Origin: Atopococcus tabaci DSM 17538
Lineage (GTDB): Bacteria; Bacillota; Bacilli; Lactobacillales; Carnobacteriaceae_A
NCBI RefSeq assembly: GCF_000429585.1
Contig: NZ_AUCD01000018.1
Location: 1 to 32,924, forward strand
Direction: 5' to 3'
Length of the DNA stretch: 32,924 bases
In this document: piece by piece, positions 9,383-16,693 of the stretch
Layout: the number at the start of each line of letters is the position of its first letter
Position numbering within the stretch: the first letter of the stretch is position 1
Notes under the pieces: model-generated
Told to the model about the DNA's origin: nothing
What the model saw: the letters and a program-made list of their open reading frames with translations, nothing else
The model's database searches: none
Made by a program: the position numbers and the translations under genes

Positions 9383-10261
9383 TTACCCTTCCAGTGTGCG
9401 CTCTTCTCCCAAGCTGAACAATGCCATCGAACCGAACCCGGTGTGCGAGGCAATGGTCGGTCCAAATGGAGAAACTATGATGTCTTTCACTTGGAGACGT
9501 TTTTCCAACTCAGATTTCACCCATTCAGCCTCTTCCGGGACACCTGCGTGTCCAATAAACATGGTTTGCTCTTCAGAACGTACTGCGCCTTCAACGGTCT
9601 TGTCGACCAAATACTGCAAGGATTTCTTTCTTCCACGCACTTTGGCAACAGGTACCAGCTTTCCGTTTTTTGTGACGGCAATAATAGGTTTGACACTCAA
9701 TAACGTACCAATTGTTGCTGAAGCAGCAGATACACGTCCACCGCGTTGCAAGTGCTTGATGTCATCCACTGTCACCCAAGAGTGAACACGTTTTTTATTT
9801 TCTTCCACCCATTCAGCTACTTCCGGAAGTGACTGCCCGGCTGCTTTGCGTTTGGCAGCCTCATAGACCAACAGCCCCTCCCCTAAGCAGGCAGCTTGGG
9901 TATCAATAATCGTAATTGCCGGGTTGTCATACTCTTCTTTTAACATATCCAATGCAGTCATCGCACTGTTATACGATCCACTCAGTCCAGAAGAAAACGC
10001 TAAATAAAGTAACGGGATGTTATTATCTGCATAGTATTTGAACTTTTCCAAATACGTGCCAGCATTGACTTGGGAAGTAGATGCCGTCGCGCCATTCTTC
10101 AAACGGTTGAAAAATTCCTCACGGTCAAACGATACTCCCATATCATCGCGCAACTCTTCCCCTTCCATATGGATGGTAAAGTGAACGATATCAATATCGT
10201 ATTTCCGGACGATTTCGATTGGCAAATCACTGCAAGAATCTGTCATTAACTTGTATTCCAT
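9383..10261 (-). CDS. DegV-family fatty-acid-binding protein
   Basis: This 292-residue product begins YKLMTDSCSDLP, the DegV family's N-terminal signature, and has STSQVNAGTY around residue 65 and the conserved FSSGLSGSYNSA loop. DegV proteins bind a fatty acid; in Firmicutes some act as FakB subunits, presenting fatty acid to the kinase FakA. No fakA is in view, so that role is inference. ATG at 10261 was chosen over an in-frame ATG 18 bases earlier because AAAGGAGG lies at ideal spacing. The gene is divergent from the SOS-type gene at 10400, with a shared 138-base upstream region. Confidence 0.9.
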   Translation of the reverse strand: MEYKLMTDSCSDLPIEIVRKYDIDIVHFTIHMEGEELRDDMGVSFDREEFFNRLKNGATASTSQVNAGTYLEKFKYYADNNIPLLYLAFSSGLSGSYNSAMTALDMLKEEYDNPAITIIDTQAACLGEGLLVYEAAKRKAAGQSLPEVAEWVEENKKRVHSWVTVDDIKHLQRGGRVSAASATIGTLLSVKPIIAVTKNGKLVPVAKVRGRKKSLQYLVDKTVEGAVRSEEQTMFIGHAGVPEEAEWVKSELEKRLQVKDIIVSPFGPTIASHTGFGSMALFSLGEERTLEG

Positions 10262-10339
10262 GTATAAACCTCCTTTCACTTGTTGCTTTTCCTATTATGC
10301 CATTGTTGCGCGGAAATAAAAAGTCCTATCAAAAAAAGG

Positions 10340-10368
10340 TTGCAAAAAGGAACGCTTGTTCGTATAAT
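10340..10368 (+). promoter_or_regulatory. Strong promoter with LexA box for the 10400 gene
   Basis: TTGCAA (10340-10345) and a perfect TATAAT (10363-10368) are separated by 17 bases, a near-ideal vegetative promoter. The start codon at 10400 follows about 32 bases after the -10. The spacer is occupied by a LexA/DinR operator (see 10349-10362), so repression by LexA would block polymerase directly. Confidence 0.8.
10349..10362 (+). promoter_or_regulatory. LexA/DinR SOS box, perfect consensus
   Basis: Read on the minus strand the 14-mer is CGAACAAGCGTTCC. It fits the Bacillus DinR consensus CGAACRNRYGTTYC at every position. It lies between the -35 and -10 elements of the promoter for the 10400 gene, the expected place for a repressor site. 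No lexA gene is in this window, so regulation is inferred from the site. Confidence 0.8.
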
Positions 10369-10399
10369 AAGAACACAAACAAACGTTCGGAGGTACATC

Positions 10400-10720
10400 A
10401 TGGAGAAATTGTTGCTCGAGAAGTATAGCCCAATCCATTTGTTTCAATTGAATCGCTTCAAGCCAAAGGACAGTGAGGCAGTCCGGCTGCTTCCTCAAAT
10501 GCCCTCAAAGCAACTTGCATTTTTCTTGCGTCAATCCATGGAGAAAAAAATGACCATCACCATCCAATTGAACCCTTCTGAAAAGAGAGGGCCTGTTCGA
10601 GAGCATACCGGTGTTCTGCGCCTTTCTTCCAAATCAGATAACCTCTTTATTGTAGAAAACAACAATACCCTTTACTTATGTCCGTTCGCCCAGATTCGGC
10701 ACATCCGTATTGCCAAATAA
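10400..10720 (+). CDS. Small SOS-regulated protein, possibly YolD-like
   Basis: This 106-residue product starts at ATG 10400 behind CGGAGGTACATC. A longer frame begins at 10280, but that start lies upstream of the promoter and has no SD. The protein has no signal peptide or membrane segment. Its first half is helical (LLPQMPSKQLAFFLRQSMEK); its second half looks like a beta-strand series (MTITIQ, TGVLRL, NLFIVE, TLYLCPF, IRHIRI). This layout resembles YolD-like proteins, SOS-linked partners found beside Y-family polymerase genes, but the match is weak and no polymerase gene is adjacent. The perfect LexA box is the firmest clue. A bidirectional terminator follows. Confidence 0.8.
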   Translation: MEKLLLEKYSPIHLFQLNRFKPKDSEAVRLLPQMPSKQLAFFLRQSMEKKMTITIQLNPSEKRGPVREHTGVLRLSSKSDNLFIVENNNTLYLCPFAQIRHIRIAK

Positions 10721-10733
10721 ATTTTGTCCATTC

Positions 10734-10777
10734 AAAAACGGCTCCTTTGGAGAACAATCTCCAAGAGGCCGTTTTTT
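10734..10777. terminator. Bidirectional terminator between the small SOS gene and opuCD
   Basis: AAAAACGGC at the left pairs with GCCGTTTTT at the right, and an inner stem TTGGAGA/TCTCCAA closes a four-base loop. A and T runs on both sides allow it to end the plus-strand gene at 10720 and the minus-strand opuC operon. Confidence 0.9.
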
Positions 10778-10780
10778 GGT

Positions 10781-11452
10781 TTATTTTTTTGTTCGGTTGG
10801 ACGGGTCCACTTTTTTCTCCAACCATCCTAAAAACAGATCGCTTATGATTGCCATGAAGGCAGTTGGAATGGTTCCCGCTAAGATGATGGATCCACCATC
10901 CGTTGCGTTGACGCCTCGAGTGATGATATCTCCGAGACCTCCCGCTCCGATAAATGTCCCAATCGCGGTGATTCCGATTGCTACAACCAATGCATTTCGA
11001 ATACCTGCCATGATAACGGACAGTGCAAGCGGCAGTTCAACTTTATACGTCAACTGCCACCGTGTCATTCCCATACCTTTTCCGGCATCCAATAAAGAAT
11101 GGTCGACGTTCCGTACTCCAGCGTAAGTGTTTTTCAAAATAGGAAGGAGCGAGTAAAGGAAGACAGTCATCACAACCGTATCTGCTCCCACTCCTAACCC
11201 GAGCATCAAAATCGACAGCATGGCCAGCGAAGGAATAGTTTGAATCACGTTTGCCGCCCCAATAGCCCAATCAGCCATCTTAGCATGTCTGGCCAGCCAA
11301 AAACCGATAGGAATTCCTACAATGGATGCGAACACCACTCCGTATATAGAAATAAGGAAGTGACGGAGAAACTGGCTCCATACATACGCACCGTTTTGGC
11401 CCATGTAATAAATAAGCTGTTGGATCATGGACATTTCAGTTACATCAACCAT
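10781..11452 (-). CDS. opuCD: Osmoprotectant ABC transporter, permease 2
   Basis: This 223-residue membrane protein has about five to six helices and the permease coupling loop (DAGKGMGMTRWQLTYKVELPLA) of binding-protein-dependent importers. It resembles its partner permease OpuCB closely, as is usual for OpuB/OpuC systems. The chosen ATG at 11452 has AAGGCGGTG upstream and overlaps the opuCC stop by eight bases; an in-frame ATG 54 bases earlier lacks an SD. It is the last gene of a four-gene operon that ends at the 10734-10777 terminator. The substrate (betaine, carnitine or choline) cannot be read from the permease. Confidence 0.92.
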   Translation of the reverse strand: MVDVTEMSMIQQLIYYMGQNGAYVWSQFLRHFLISIYGVVFASIVGIPIGFWLARHAKMADWAIGAANVIQTIPSLAMLSILMLGLGVGADTVVMTVFLYSLLPILKNTYAGVRNVDHSLLDAGKGMGMTRWQLTYKVELPLALSVIMAGIRNALVVAIGITAIGTFIGAGGLGDIITRGVNATDGGSIILAGTIPTAFMAIISDLFLGWLEKKVDPSNRTKK

Positions 11453-12419
11453 TCGTATCACCGCCTTCATTGTTTGCAGACTCGAGGAAAGGTTCTTTGT
11501 CCTCAAAGTAGTTGTTTTCTTCTAAAAACTGCGTGGCCACCACTTTAGGTTCAATCAAATTGTTGTCCGCCGCAAAGTTTAATTCCTGCATTTGTTCATT
11601 TGTAATGGTATTTTCCATTTTTAAGAATATGGATTCCAATTGTGGGTAAGCTTCCAATACTTCATAAGAAGCCAACGGACTTGCATCATAAGGCGGGAAC
11701 AATTGCCTGTCATCTTCCAGTACCACTAAATCATAGCTGGCAATCCGCCCGTCTGTGGAATAGCCCAAAACAATATCCATCTCTCCCGCCTGAAGAGCAT
11801 CATAAACCAAGCCGATTTGCATAGGCGTGACTCGCTGGAAGTCAAATTCATAGGTGTCCAGAAACGCACGGTAGCCGTCTCCTTCCCGTTCCATCCACGA
11901 GTTGTCCACTCCGGCCCTCAACTCACCGGCAATGGGTTCTAGATCACTGATCGTTTCCAAATCATGTTCTTCCGCCAATTCCCGTGTCACCATAAAAGCG
12001 TAGGTATTGGCAAAGCCATAAGTCGGGAACCACTTTTGTTGGTGTTCTTCTGCAAACAGCTCAACGACCGTATCGTATGCCAATTCAGGATCTGTAATCG
12101 GGTCTCTGCCCAAATCTCCCGTCAAAGAGGTGCCGGTGTATTTCACCCCTGTAATGTTAACGTCTCCGTTGACCATTGCTTGGTGAGCCATGGAAGAAGT
12201 TCCCAAGTTGTTGACCACTTGAGCATCCACATCCATGTAATGTTCCACCATTCCTTCAACCATAAAGGCCATAATCTGTCCTTCCGTACTGGCCAATCCG
12301 GCGATGGAGATGCTTTCCTCTCCAGCTTGGCCTCCGATGCCTGGCAGAGCACAGGCACTTAAAAGGAGTGTGGTGAACGTGAAAAAAAGCGTCTTTCCCA
12401 ATGTTTTTATTCGTTTCAT
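11445..12419 (-). CDS. opuCC: Osmoprotectant ABC transporter, substrate-binding lipoprotein
   Basis: This 324-residue product opens with KRIKTLGKT, a hydrophobic stretch and the lipobox LSAC with Cys23, so it is lipid-anchored outside the membrane. The mature part is an OpuAC-type glycine betaine/carnitine/choline-binding protein, with conserved segments such as NNLGTSSMAHQAM, YTGTSLTG and VLGYSTDGRI. The binding-site Thr and Tyr pattern of OpuC-type proteins seems kept. The start ATG lies 14 bases after opuCB and follows GGAGG. Specificity is not determined by inspection. Confidence 0.93.
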   Translation of the reverse strand: MKRIKTLGKTLFFTFTTLLLSACALPGIGGQAGEESISIAGLASTEGQIMAFMVEGMVEHYMDVDAQVVNNLGTSSMAHQAMVNGDVNITGVKYTGTSLTGDLGRDPITDPELAYDTVVELFAEEHQQKWFPTYGFANTYAFMVTRELAEEHDLETISDLEPIAGELRAGVDNSWMEREGDGYRAFLDTYEFDFQRVTPMQIGLVYDALQAGEMDIVLGYSTDGRIASYDLVVLEDDRQLFPPYDASPLASYEVLEAYPQLESIFLKMENTITNEQMQELNFAADNNLIEPKVVATQFLEENNYFEDKEPFLESANNEGGDTNG

Positions 12420-12433
12420 CGTTTGAAAGCCTC

Positions 12434-13069
12434 CTATTCTGCTAAACGTAAATTTCGAGGTGTGACTTTTTTCTCAAGCAAGCCCAGGAGCCAATCTACG
12501 ATCAAAGCCAATATAGTCACGGGAATTGTTCCTCCGATAATTAACTCTGGTATAAATAAGTTCAACCCATTAAATATGAAGTCTCCTAAGCCTCCTGCTC
12601 CAATATACGAAGCTAGAGTGGCCCAAGCAATGACATACGTCCCTGACAAACGAATTCCTGCCATGATCACAGGAGCAGCTTGAGGAATTTCGACTTTCTT
12701 GATCAGCTGCCATTCCGTCATGCCCATTCCACGGCCTGCATCAACCAGATCCGGCTTCACGCCTTTCATACCGATGTATGCATTTCGCAAAATCGGCAGC
12801 AACGAATAAATAAATAACGCAACAATGGCCGGTAATTTTCCGATTCCAAAGAAGGGAATCATGAATGCCAACAAAGCCAGCGATGGAATAGTCTGCAGAA
12901 TCGAGGCGGCTCCGATGACCAAAGAGGCGGCTCTGTCAAAACGAGTCAACAATATTCCCAAGGGTACCGCCACAAGGACACCTAACGCAAGCGCTGCGGC
13001 AGATATATAGATGTGCTCCCAAATTAATAACATCATTTGAGAACCATAGTTATTGAAAAAATCCAGCAT
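12434..13069 (-). CDS. opuCB: Osmoprotectant ABC transporter, permease 1
   Basis: This 211-residue membrane protein has around five to six helices and the coupling loop [22 protein letters not shown]. It is paralogous to OpuCD. The start ATG follows GGAGGGG. It lies between opuCA and opuCC with short gaps (11 and 14 bases), giving the order ATPase, permease, binding protein, permease that defines OpuB/OpuC operons of Firmicutes. Confidence 0.93.
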   Translation of the reverse strand: MLDFFNNYGSQMMLLIWEHIYISAAALALGVLVAVPLGILLTRFDRAASLVIGAASILQTIPSLALLAFMIPFFGIGKLPAIVALFIYSLLPILRNAYIGMKGVKPDLVDAGRGMGMTEWQLIKKVEIPQAAPVIMAGIRLSGTYVIAWATLASYIGAGGLGDFIFNGLNLFIPELIIGGTIPVTILALIVDWLLGLLEKKVTPRNLRLAE

Positions 13070-13080
13070 ACTACCCCTCC

Positions 13081-14259
13081 TTATTCATCTGTCTCTGACG
13101 TAAGAGCACCGAACGCTTCCGTTGTCTGACGTTCTTCTTCTTCGTCGCCCCAAATGATGTCGTAAACAATGTTGACCAAGGAGGCCCGCGTGACCAATCC
13201 AATCAATCTGTCTTTTTCATCCACCACCGGGATATTTTTAAACCCGCGCTTTAACATACGATCGACAGTATCTCTTAAATAAGAACCTGTCCGCACGTAA
13301 TACACCTTGCGTGTCATGATATCGCTCACACTTGTAGCGCGTTTCCGGTTGTGGTTGATGTCTTCAAAGTCGACAACGCCTTTCAATATTCCTGCATCAT
13401 CCGTCACAAATAATGCATCCACTCGCTTATCGCGCATCAATTTAATGGCAGTCTGCAAGGAAACACCTGGAGTCACAGAGACCGGGTCTTTAATCATCAC
13501 TTGGTCTACTGTTTGAATGTTTGGACGGGCTTGGATCAACCGTTCTTCCCCAATAAAGCTCTCTACAAATTCGTTGGCTGGGTTAGAAAGTATGTTATCT
13601 GGAGTATCATACTGCAGCAATTTCCCATGGGACATGATGGCAATTTTGTCTGCCAAATTCAATGCTTCGTCCATGTCGTGTGTAACGAATATCACTGTTT
13701 TTCCCATTTCTTCCTGCAGATGCTTGACCAATTCTTGCAGGGCATCCCGCGTGATGGGGTCCAGCGCTCCAAAAGGCTCATCCATCAAAATGATGTCCTG
13801 GTCTGCAGCCAACGCCCGGATAACGCCGATCCGTTGCTGTTGTCCCCCGGATAATTCTTGTGGGTAACGGTCTAGAAATTCTTCCGGCATGTCCACCCGT
13901 TCCAACAATTCCTTGGCCCGTTGGCGAATTTTACTTTCTTCCCATTTAAGCAGTCGCGGGACCATTACAATGTTTTCGTATACCGTCATATGCGGCATCA
14001 ATCCGGTTTGCTGAATAACATAGCCGATTCTTCTACGGAGTTGGACCGCATTCTGTTTCATGATGTCTTTTCCATCGATGCGAATCTCTCCAGACGTTGG
14101 TTCAATCATCCGGTTGATCATCCGCATAGTCGTGGTTTTCCCACTTCCACTTGTTCCAATAAATACGACAAACTCGCCGTCATTAATTTTGAGAGAAACA
14201 TCGTCTACTGCTTTTGTTCCATCTTCATATACTTTTGACACATGATCAAATTCAATCAT
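13081..14259 (-). CDS. opuCA: Osmoprotectant ABC transporter, ATP-binding protein with CBS domains
   Basis: This 392-residue product has an ABC ATPase domain (1-240): Walker A GTSGSGKT at 35-42, Q-loop [10 protein letters not shown], signature LSGGQQQR at 136-143 and Walker B ILMDEP at 157-162. A tandem pair of CBS domains follows (about 255-375), which in OpuC/OpuA-type importers senses ionic strength or nucleotides. The tail is acidic. I chose ATG at 14259 because AAGGTGGAAGG precedes it; a 21-codon upstream extension has no SD. It is the first gene of the operon, behind a promoter at 14334-14362 that carries direct repeats. Confidence 0.95.
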   Translation of the reverse strand: MIEFDHVSKVYEDGTKAVDDVSLKINDGEFVVFIGTSGSGKTTTMRMINRMIEPTSGEIRIDGKDIMKQNAVQLRRRIGYVIQQTGLMPHMTVYENIVMVPRLLKWEESKIRQRAKELLERVDMPEEFLDRYPQELSGGQQQRIGVIRALAADQDIILMDEPFGALDPITRDALQELVKHLQEEMGKTVIFVTHDMDEALNLADKIAIMSHGKLLQYDTPDNILSNPANEFVESFIGEERLIQARPNIQTVDQVMIKDPVSVTPGVSLQTAIKLMRDKRVDALFVTDDAGILKGVVDFEDINHNRKRATSVSDIMTRKVYYVRTGSYLRDTVDRMLKRGFKNIPVVDEKDRLIGLVTRASLVNIVYDIIWGDEEEERQTTEAFGALTSETDE

Positions 14260-14333
14260 TTTCCTTCCACCTTCTTTTTTTAAAATATGTAACTCATGAT
14301 TCACTCCCGCTCTTAAGAACAAGACCCTTTATA

Positions 14334-14362
14334 ATTATGACAAAGATGTGACAAAGATTCAA
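14334..14362 (-). promoter_or_regulatory. opuC promoter with direct-repeat operator
   Basis: On the minus strand TTGAAT (14357-14362) and CATAAT (14334-14339) are 17 bases apart. The plus-strand sequence TGACAAAGAT occurs at 14338-14347 and again at 14349-14358. The two repeats are 11 bases apart, about one helical turn, and fill the spacer between the promoter elements. A regulator binding there would compete with polymerase. Confidence 0.6.
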
Positions 14363-14390
14363 CTTTACTTTCCTTTCCTTCATCAACCTG

Positions 14391-14425
14391 AAAATAAAGA
14401 GCCCAGGAATCTTGTCCTGAGCTCT
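14391..14425 (-). terminator. Rho-independent terminator of cls
   Basis: An 11-pair stem built on AGAGCTCAGGA/TCCTGGGCTCT (one G-U pair) is followed on the minus strand by TTTATTTT. It lies 12 bases past the cls stop codon and upstream of the opuC promoter, so the two units are separate. Confidence 0.85.
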
Positions 14426-14436
14426 AGGTTTTGCCA

Positions 14437-15888
14437 TTATAAAATAGGAGATAACAAACGACTGAATGTTTGTTTGAATCGTTCCCACAGTGAAAAGTTG
14501 GCCATTATCTCATCTGTTAACAAGTAACTCCCTTCCACATCTTTAAAGAACAACACTTCCTGTTCTTGAGCCAATTGTTCATCATAGAGGAAGACATTGT
14601 TTTCAAAATTCAATTTAAAGCTTCGGATGTCAAAGTTGGCAGAGCCGATAGAGCAAAGTTTACTGTCGATGACAATCGCTTTTGAGTGAAGAAACCCTTT
14701 GTCATAAATATATATTTCTGCGCCTAACCTGGCTAATTCTGAAGCATAGTACAACGTCGCACGGTAAATGAATGGATGATCCGGTTTGTTTGGAATCATT
14801 AGTTTAACGTCAACTCCGGAAAAAAGCGCAATCTCCAAAGCTTCCATCACACCCTCATCGGGAACAAAATATGGAGTTTGAATATAGACGGATTCTTCTG
14901 CCATGTAGATCATTTTCAAAAAACCTTTTTTTATGGCTTGGATTTCTGTATCCGGACCGCTTGCGACTACTTGCATATCGGTCGTCCCTTTCAAAGGGGA
15001 AATCGGAAAGTATTCATTATAATACGTCAGCTTGTGGTGCTTGACCGATGCATTCCAGTCCATGATAAACCGTGTCTGCAACGGCAAAACGCCATTTCCT
15101 TCAATTCGTAAGTGCGTGTCCCGCCAATACCCCATGTTCTCGTATTCGCCCAAATAGTCATCTCCGACATTAAAGCCTCCTGTATAACCTACCTTCCCGT
15201 CAATCACCACTATTTTTCTGTGGTTTCTGAAGTTCAGCCTCAAGTTAAGGAGAGGAAATTTCGATTTGAAGGAAGGCTCTGCGTATCCCCCCAATTCACG
15301 CAACCTTTTGAACGAACGTGAACGGAGTGTTCGTAAACCAAACGAATCAAACAACACAGCCACTTCCACCCCGTTGGCTGCTCGTTCCTCCAAAGCTTCC
15401 AATAATCTGCTGCCTATTTTGTCCATCTTAAAAATATAGTACATAACGTGTACATGGTGTTGGGCTTTTGAAATATCCTCTATCAGGCGGTCAAACTTTT
15501 CTTCTCCGTCCGCAATAATGGAAACTTTGTTGCCTTTTGTCAGTACGGACCCGGTAGTTTCCAAAAAAAGACTTGCTAGCTCACGTGTTTTGGGCGCATC
15601 GATTGATTCGTCAAGCACTGGAGCATCTTCTGCGATTAATTGCTGTTGTGCTTCCACCAATTCCGGCATCCCGATCGTTTCTTGGGTGCGGATATCAAAT
15701 ATTTGTTCTTTCGATATTTTCCTGCCTATGAATAGATAAAGAATAAACCCAATCACAGGTAATAAATTCAATACAAGAAGCCATGCCCAAGTAGCCGCGA
15801 TGTCCCTTTTTTCTCTGAACACAGTAATGATGGCTAAAATTGTGTTTACTACCAGTATGAAAATTACAATATTTCGAACTATTTCCAT
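14437..15888 (-). CDS. cls: Cardiolipin synthase
   Basis: This 483-residue product is a phospholipase-D-type cardiolipin synthase, which joins two phosphatidylglycerol molecules. Two N-terminal membrane helices (about 5-23 and 33-55) are followed by two HKD motifs: His223-Lys225-Asp230 in NHRKIVVID and His401-Lys403-Asp408 in HSKAIVID. Length and order are typical of Firmicutes Cls. The start ATG follows AGGAGA. The gene lies 73 bases downstream of thiT with no clear terminator between them, so partial co-transcription is possible. Being next to opuC fits a role in osmotic stress but does not prove it. Confidence 0.95.
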   Translation of the reverse strand: MEIVRNIVIFILVVNTILAIITVFREKRDIAATWAWLLVLNLLPVIGFILYLFIGRKISKEQIFDIRTQETIGMPELVEAQQQLIAEDAPVLDESIDAPKTRELASLFLETTGSVLTKGNKVSIIADGEEKFDRLIEDISKAQHHVHVMYYIFKMDKIGSRLLEALEERAANGVEVAVLFDSFGLRTLRSRSFKRLRELGGYAEPSFKSKFPLLNLRLNFRNHRKIVVIDGKVGYTGGFNVGDDYLGEYENMGYWRDTHLRIEGNGVLPLQTRFIMDWNASVKHHKLTYYNEYFPISPLKGTTDMQVVASGPDTEIQAIKKGFLKMIYMAEESVYIQTPYFVPDEGVMEALEIALFSGVDVKLMIPNKPDHPFIYRATLYYASELARLGAEIYIYDKGFLHSKAIVIDSKLCSIGSANFDIRSFKLNFENNVFLYDEQLAQEQEVLFFKDVEGSYLLTDEIMANFSLWERFKQTFSRLLSPIL

Positions 15889-15961
15889 TCTCTGTCTCCT
15901 AATTTTTTGAATCAGGTTAATGTCGTCTCATGTCCCTGCCGATCAGTCATTGGGGCATTGT

Positions 15962-16507
15962 TTACTCCTCAAAAAACACCCTTGGGGTCGAGGCATGAAT
16001 AAAAATCAATATAAGTGCTGTAGCAATTGCCGTCACTAAAGCGCTGAGGCCATTAGTGACGAAAGAATAAACAATTGGACTCATCCCTTCAGGAGCGTAA
16101 CTTCCCCAGAAAATGACACCTGCAATGAAATGCCAAAAAAATCTTGCACCTGTTCCTAAAAAGGATGCTGCAACAATCCAGCTCCACACATGTTTTTTGT
16201 CTGCGGAAACCTGAATACGGGAGGAAACAATTCCGGCTGCTCCAGCAAAAGAAAACGCAATAAAGTATTCGATAAATCCTTGCAAGAATGTCAAAATGAC
16301 GGCATTTCCAAGTAAAAAGTGCAGCACTCCCCACAGAAATCCAGCGACAAAGCCGGCGGTCATGCCTCTTCTCAAGGCATAAAGCGTCAAAGGAATCATG
16401 CCCAACGAAAGAGTCAATGACGAACCGATGTTTGTAGGCAAAAGTGAGAGGACAATGGCCAGTGCTGCAACAATGGTTCCTTCAATCCATACCCTTATAT
16501 TGTTCAA
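15962..16507 (-). CDS. thiT: Thiamine ECF transporter S component (ThiT)
   Basis: This 181-residue membrane protein has about six helices and matches ThiT (YuaJ), the thiamine-binding S component of an energy-coupling-factor importer. FFWHFIAGVIFWGSYAP is the conserved ThiT signature near the thiamine site. The ATPase and T components must be encoded elsewhere. An open frame extends upstream to 16597, but that part is riboswitch RNA. The best start is TTG at 16505-16507, about five bases after GGGAGGGG, giving LNNIRVWIEG, which lines up with known ThiT N-termini. The SD is also the 3' arm of the riboswitch terminator. Confidence 0.9.
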   Translation of the reverse strand: MNNIRVWIEGTIVAALAIVLSLLPTNIGSSLTLSLGMIPLTLYALRRGMTAGFVAGFLWGVLHFLLGNAVILTFLQGFIEYFIAFSFAGAAGIVSSRIQVSADKKHVWSWIVAASFLGTGARFFWHFIAGVIFWGSYAPEGMSPIVYSFVTNGLSALVTAIATALILIFIHASTPRVFFEE

Positions 16508-16554
16508 AAAAAGCCCCTCCCTACAGCAGATTACCCTGCAGCAAAGGAAGAGGC
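16506..16554 (-). terminator. Riboswitch-controlled terminator before thiT
   Basis: GCCTCTTC pairs with the G-rich arm GGGAGGGGC, and an inner CTGCAG/CTGTAG stem extends it. Seven T follow on the minus strand. It stands between the TPP aptamer and thiT, so it is the expression platform. The 3' arm contains the thiT SD and the T run overlaps the TTG start. Confidence 0.7.
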
Positions 16555-16577
16555 ACATAAAAGAATGCATCACCAGT

Positions 16578-16658
16578 TGCAATCCCTGCATTCGCATTAA
16601 CGAACAGGTTCAAAGGGTCAGGACCGATTCCACTCTCAGCACGAGGCTCCCCTTTGCA
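16578..16658 (-). promoter_or_regulatory. TPP riboswitch aptamer (THI element)
   Basis: On the minus strand the conserved THI-box pieces appear in order: GGGGAGCC, GCTGAGAG, GACCCTTTGAACCTG, then TAATGCG and GCAGGGA. The P1 stem is closed by TGCAA and TTGCA at the two ends. It precedes thiT, so thiamine pyrophosphate would shut off thiamine import. It starts only 36 bases after the rnjB stop and I see no convincing promoter of its own. Confidence 0.96.
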
Positions 16659-16693
16659 CAGGCTGCTATTTCATGTTGTTTTGTATGACTTTT

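Noticed and set aside
10280-10399. Longer N-terminus for the small SOS gene
   Set aside because: The extension lies largely upstream of the promoter -10 and has no SD, while ATG 10400 follows CGGAGG.
14294-14488. Minus-strand ORF of 64 codons between cls and opuCA
   Set aside because: It runs through the cls terminator and the opuC promoter, and overlaps cls in another frame.
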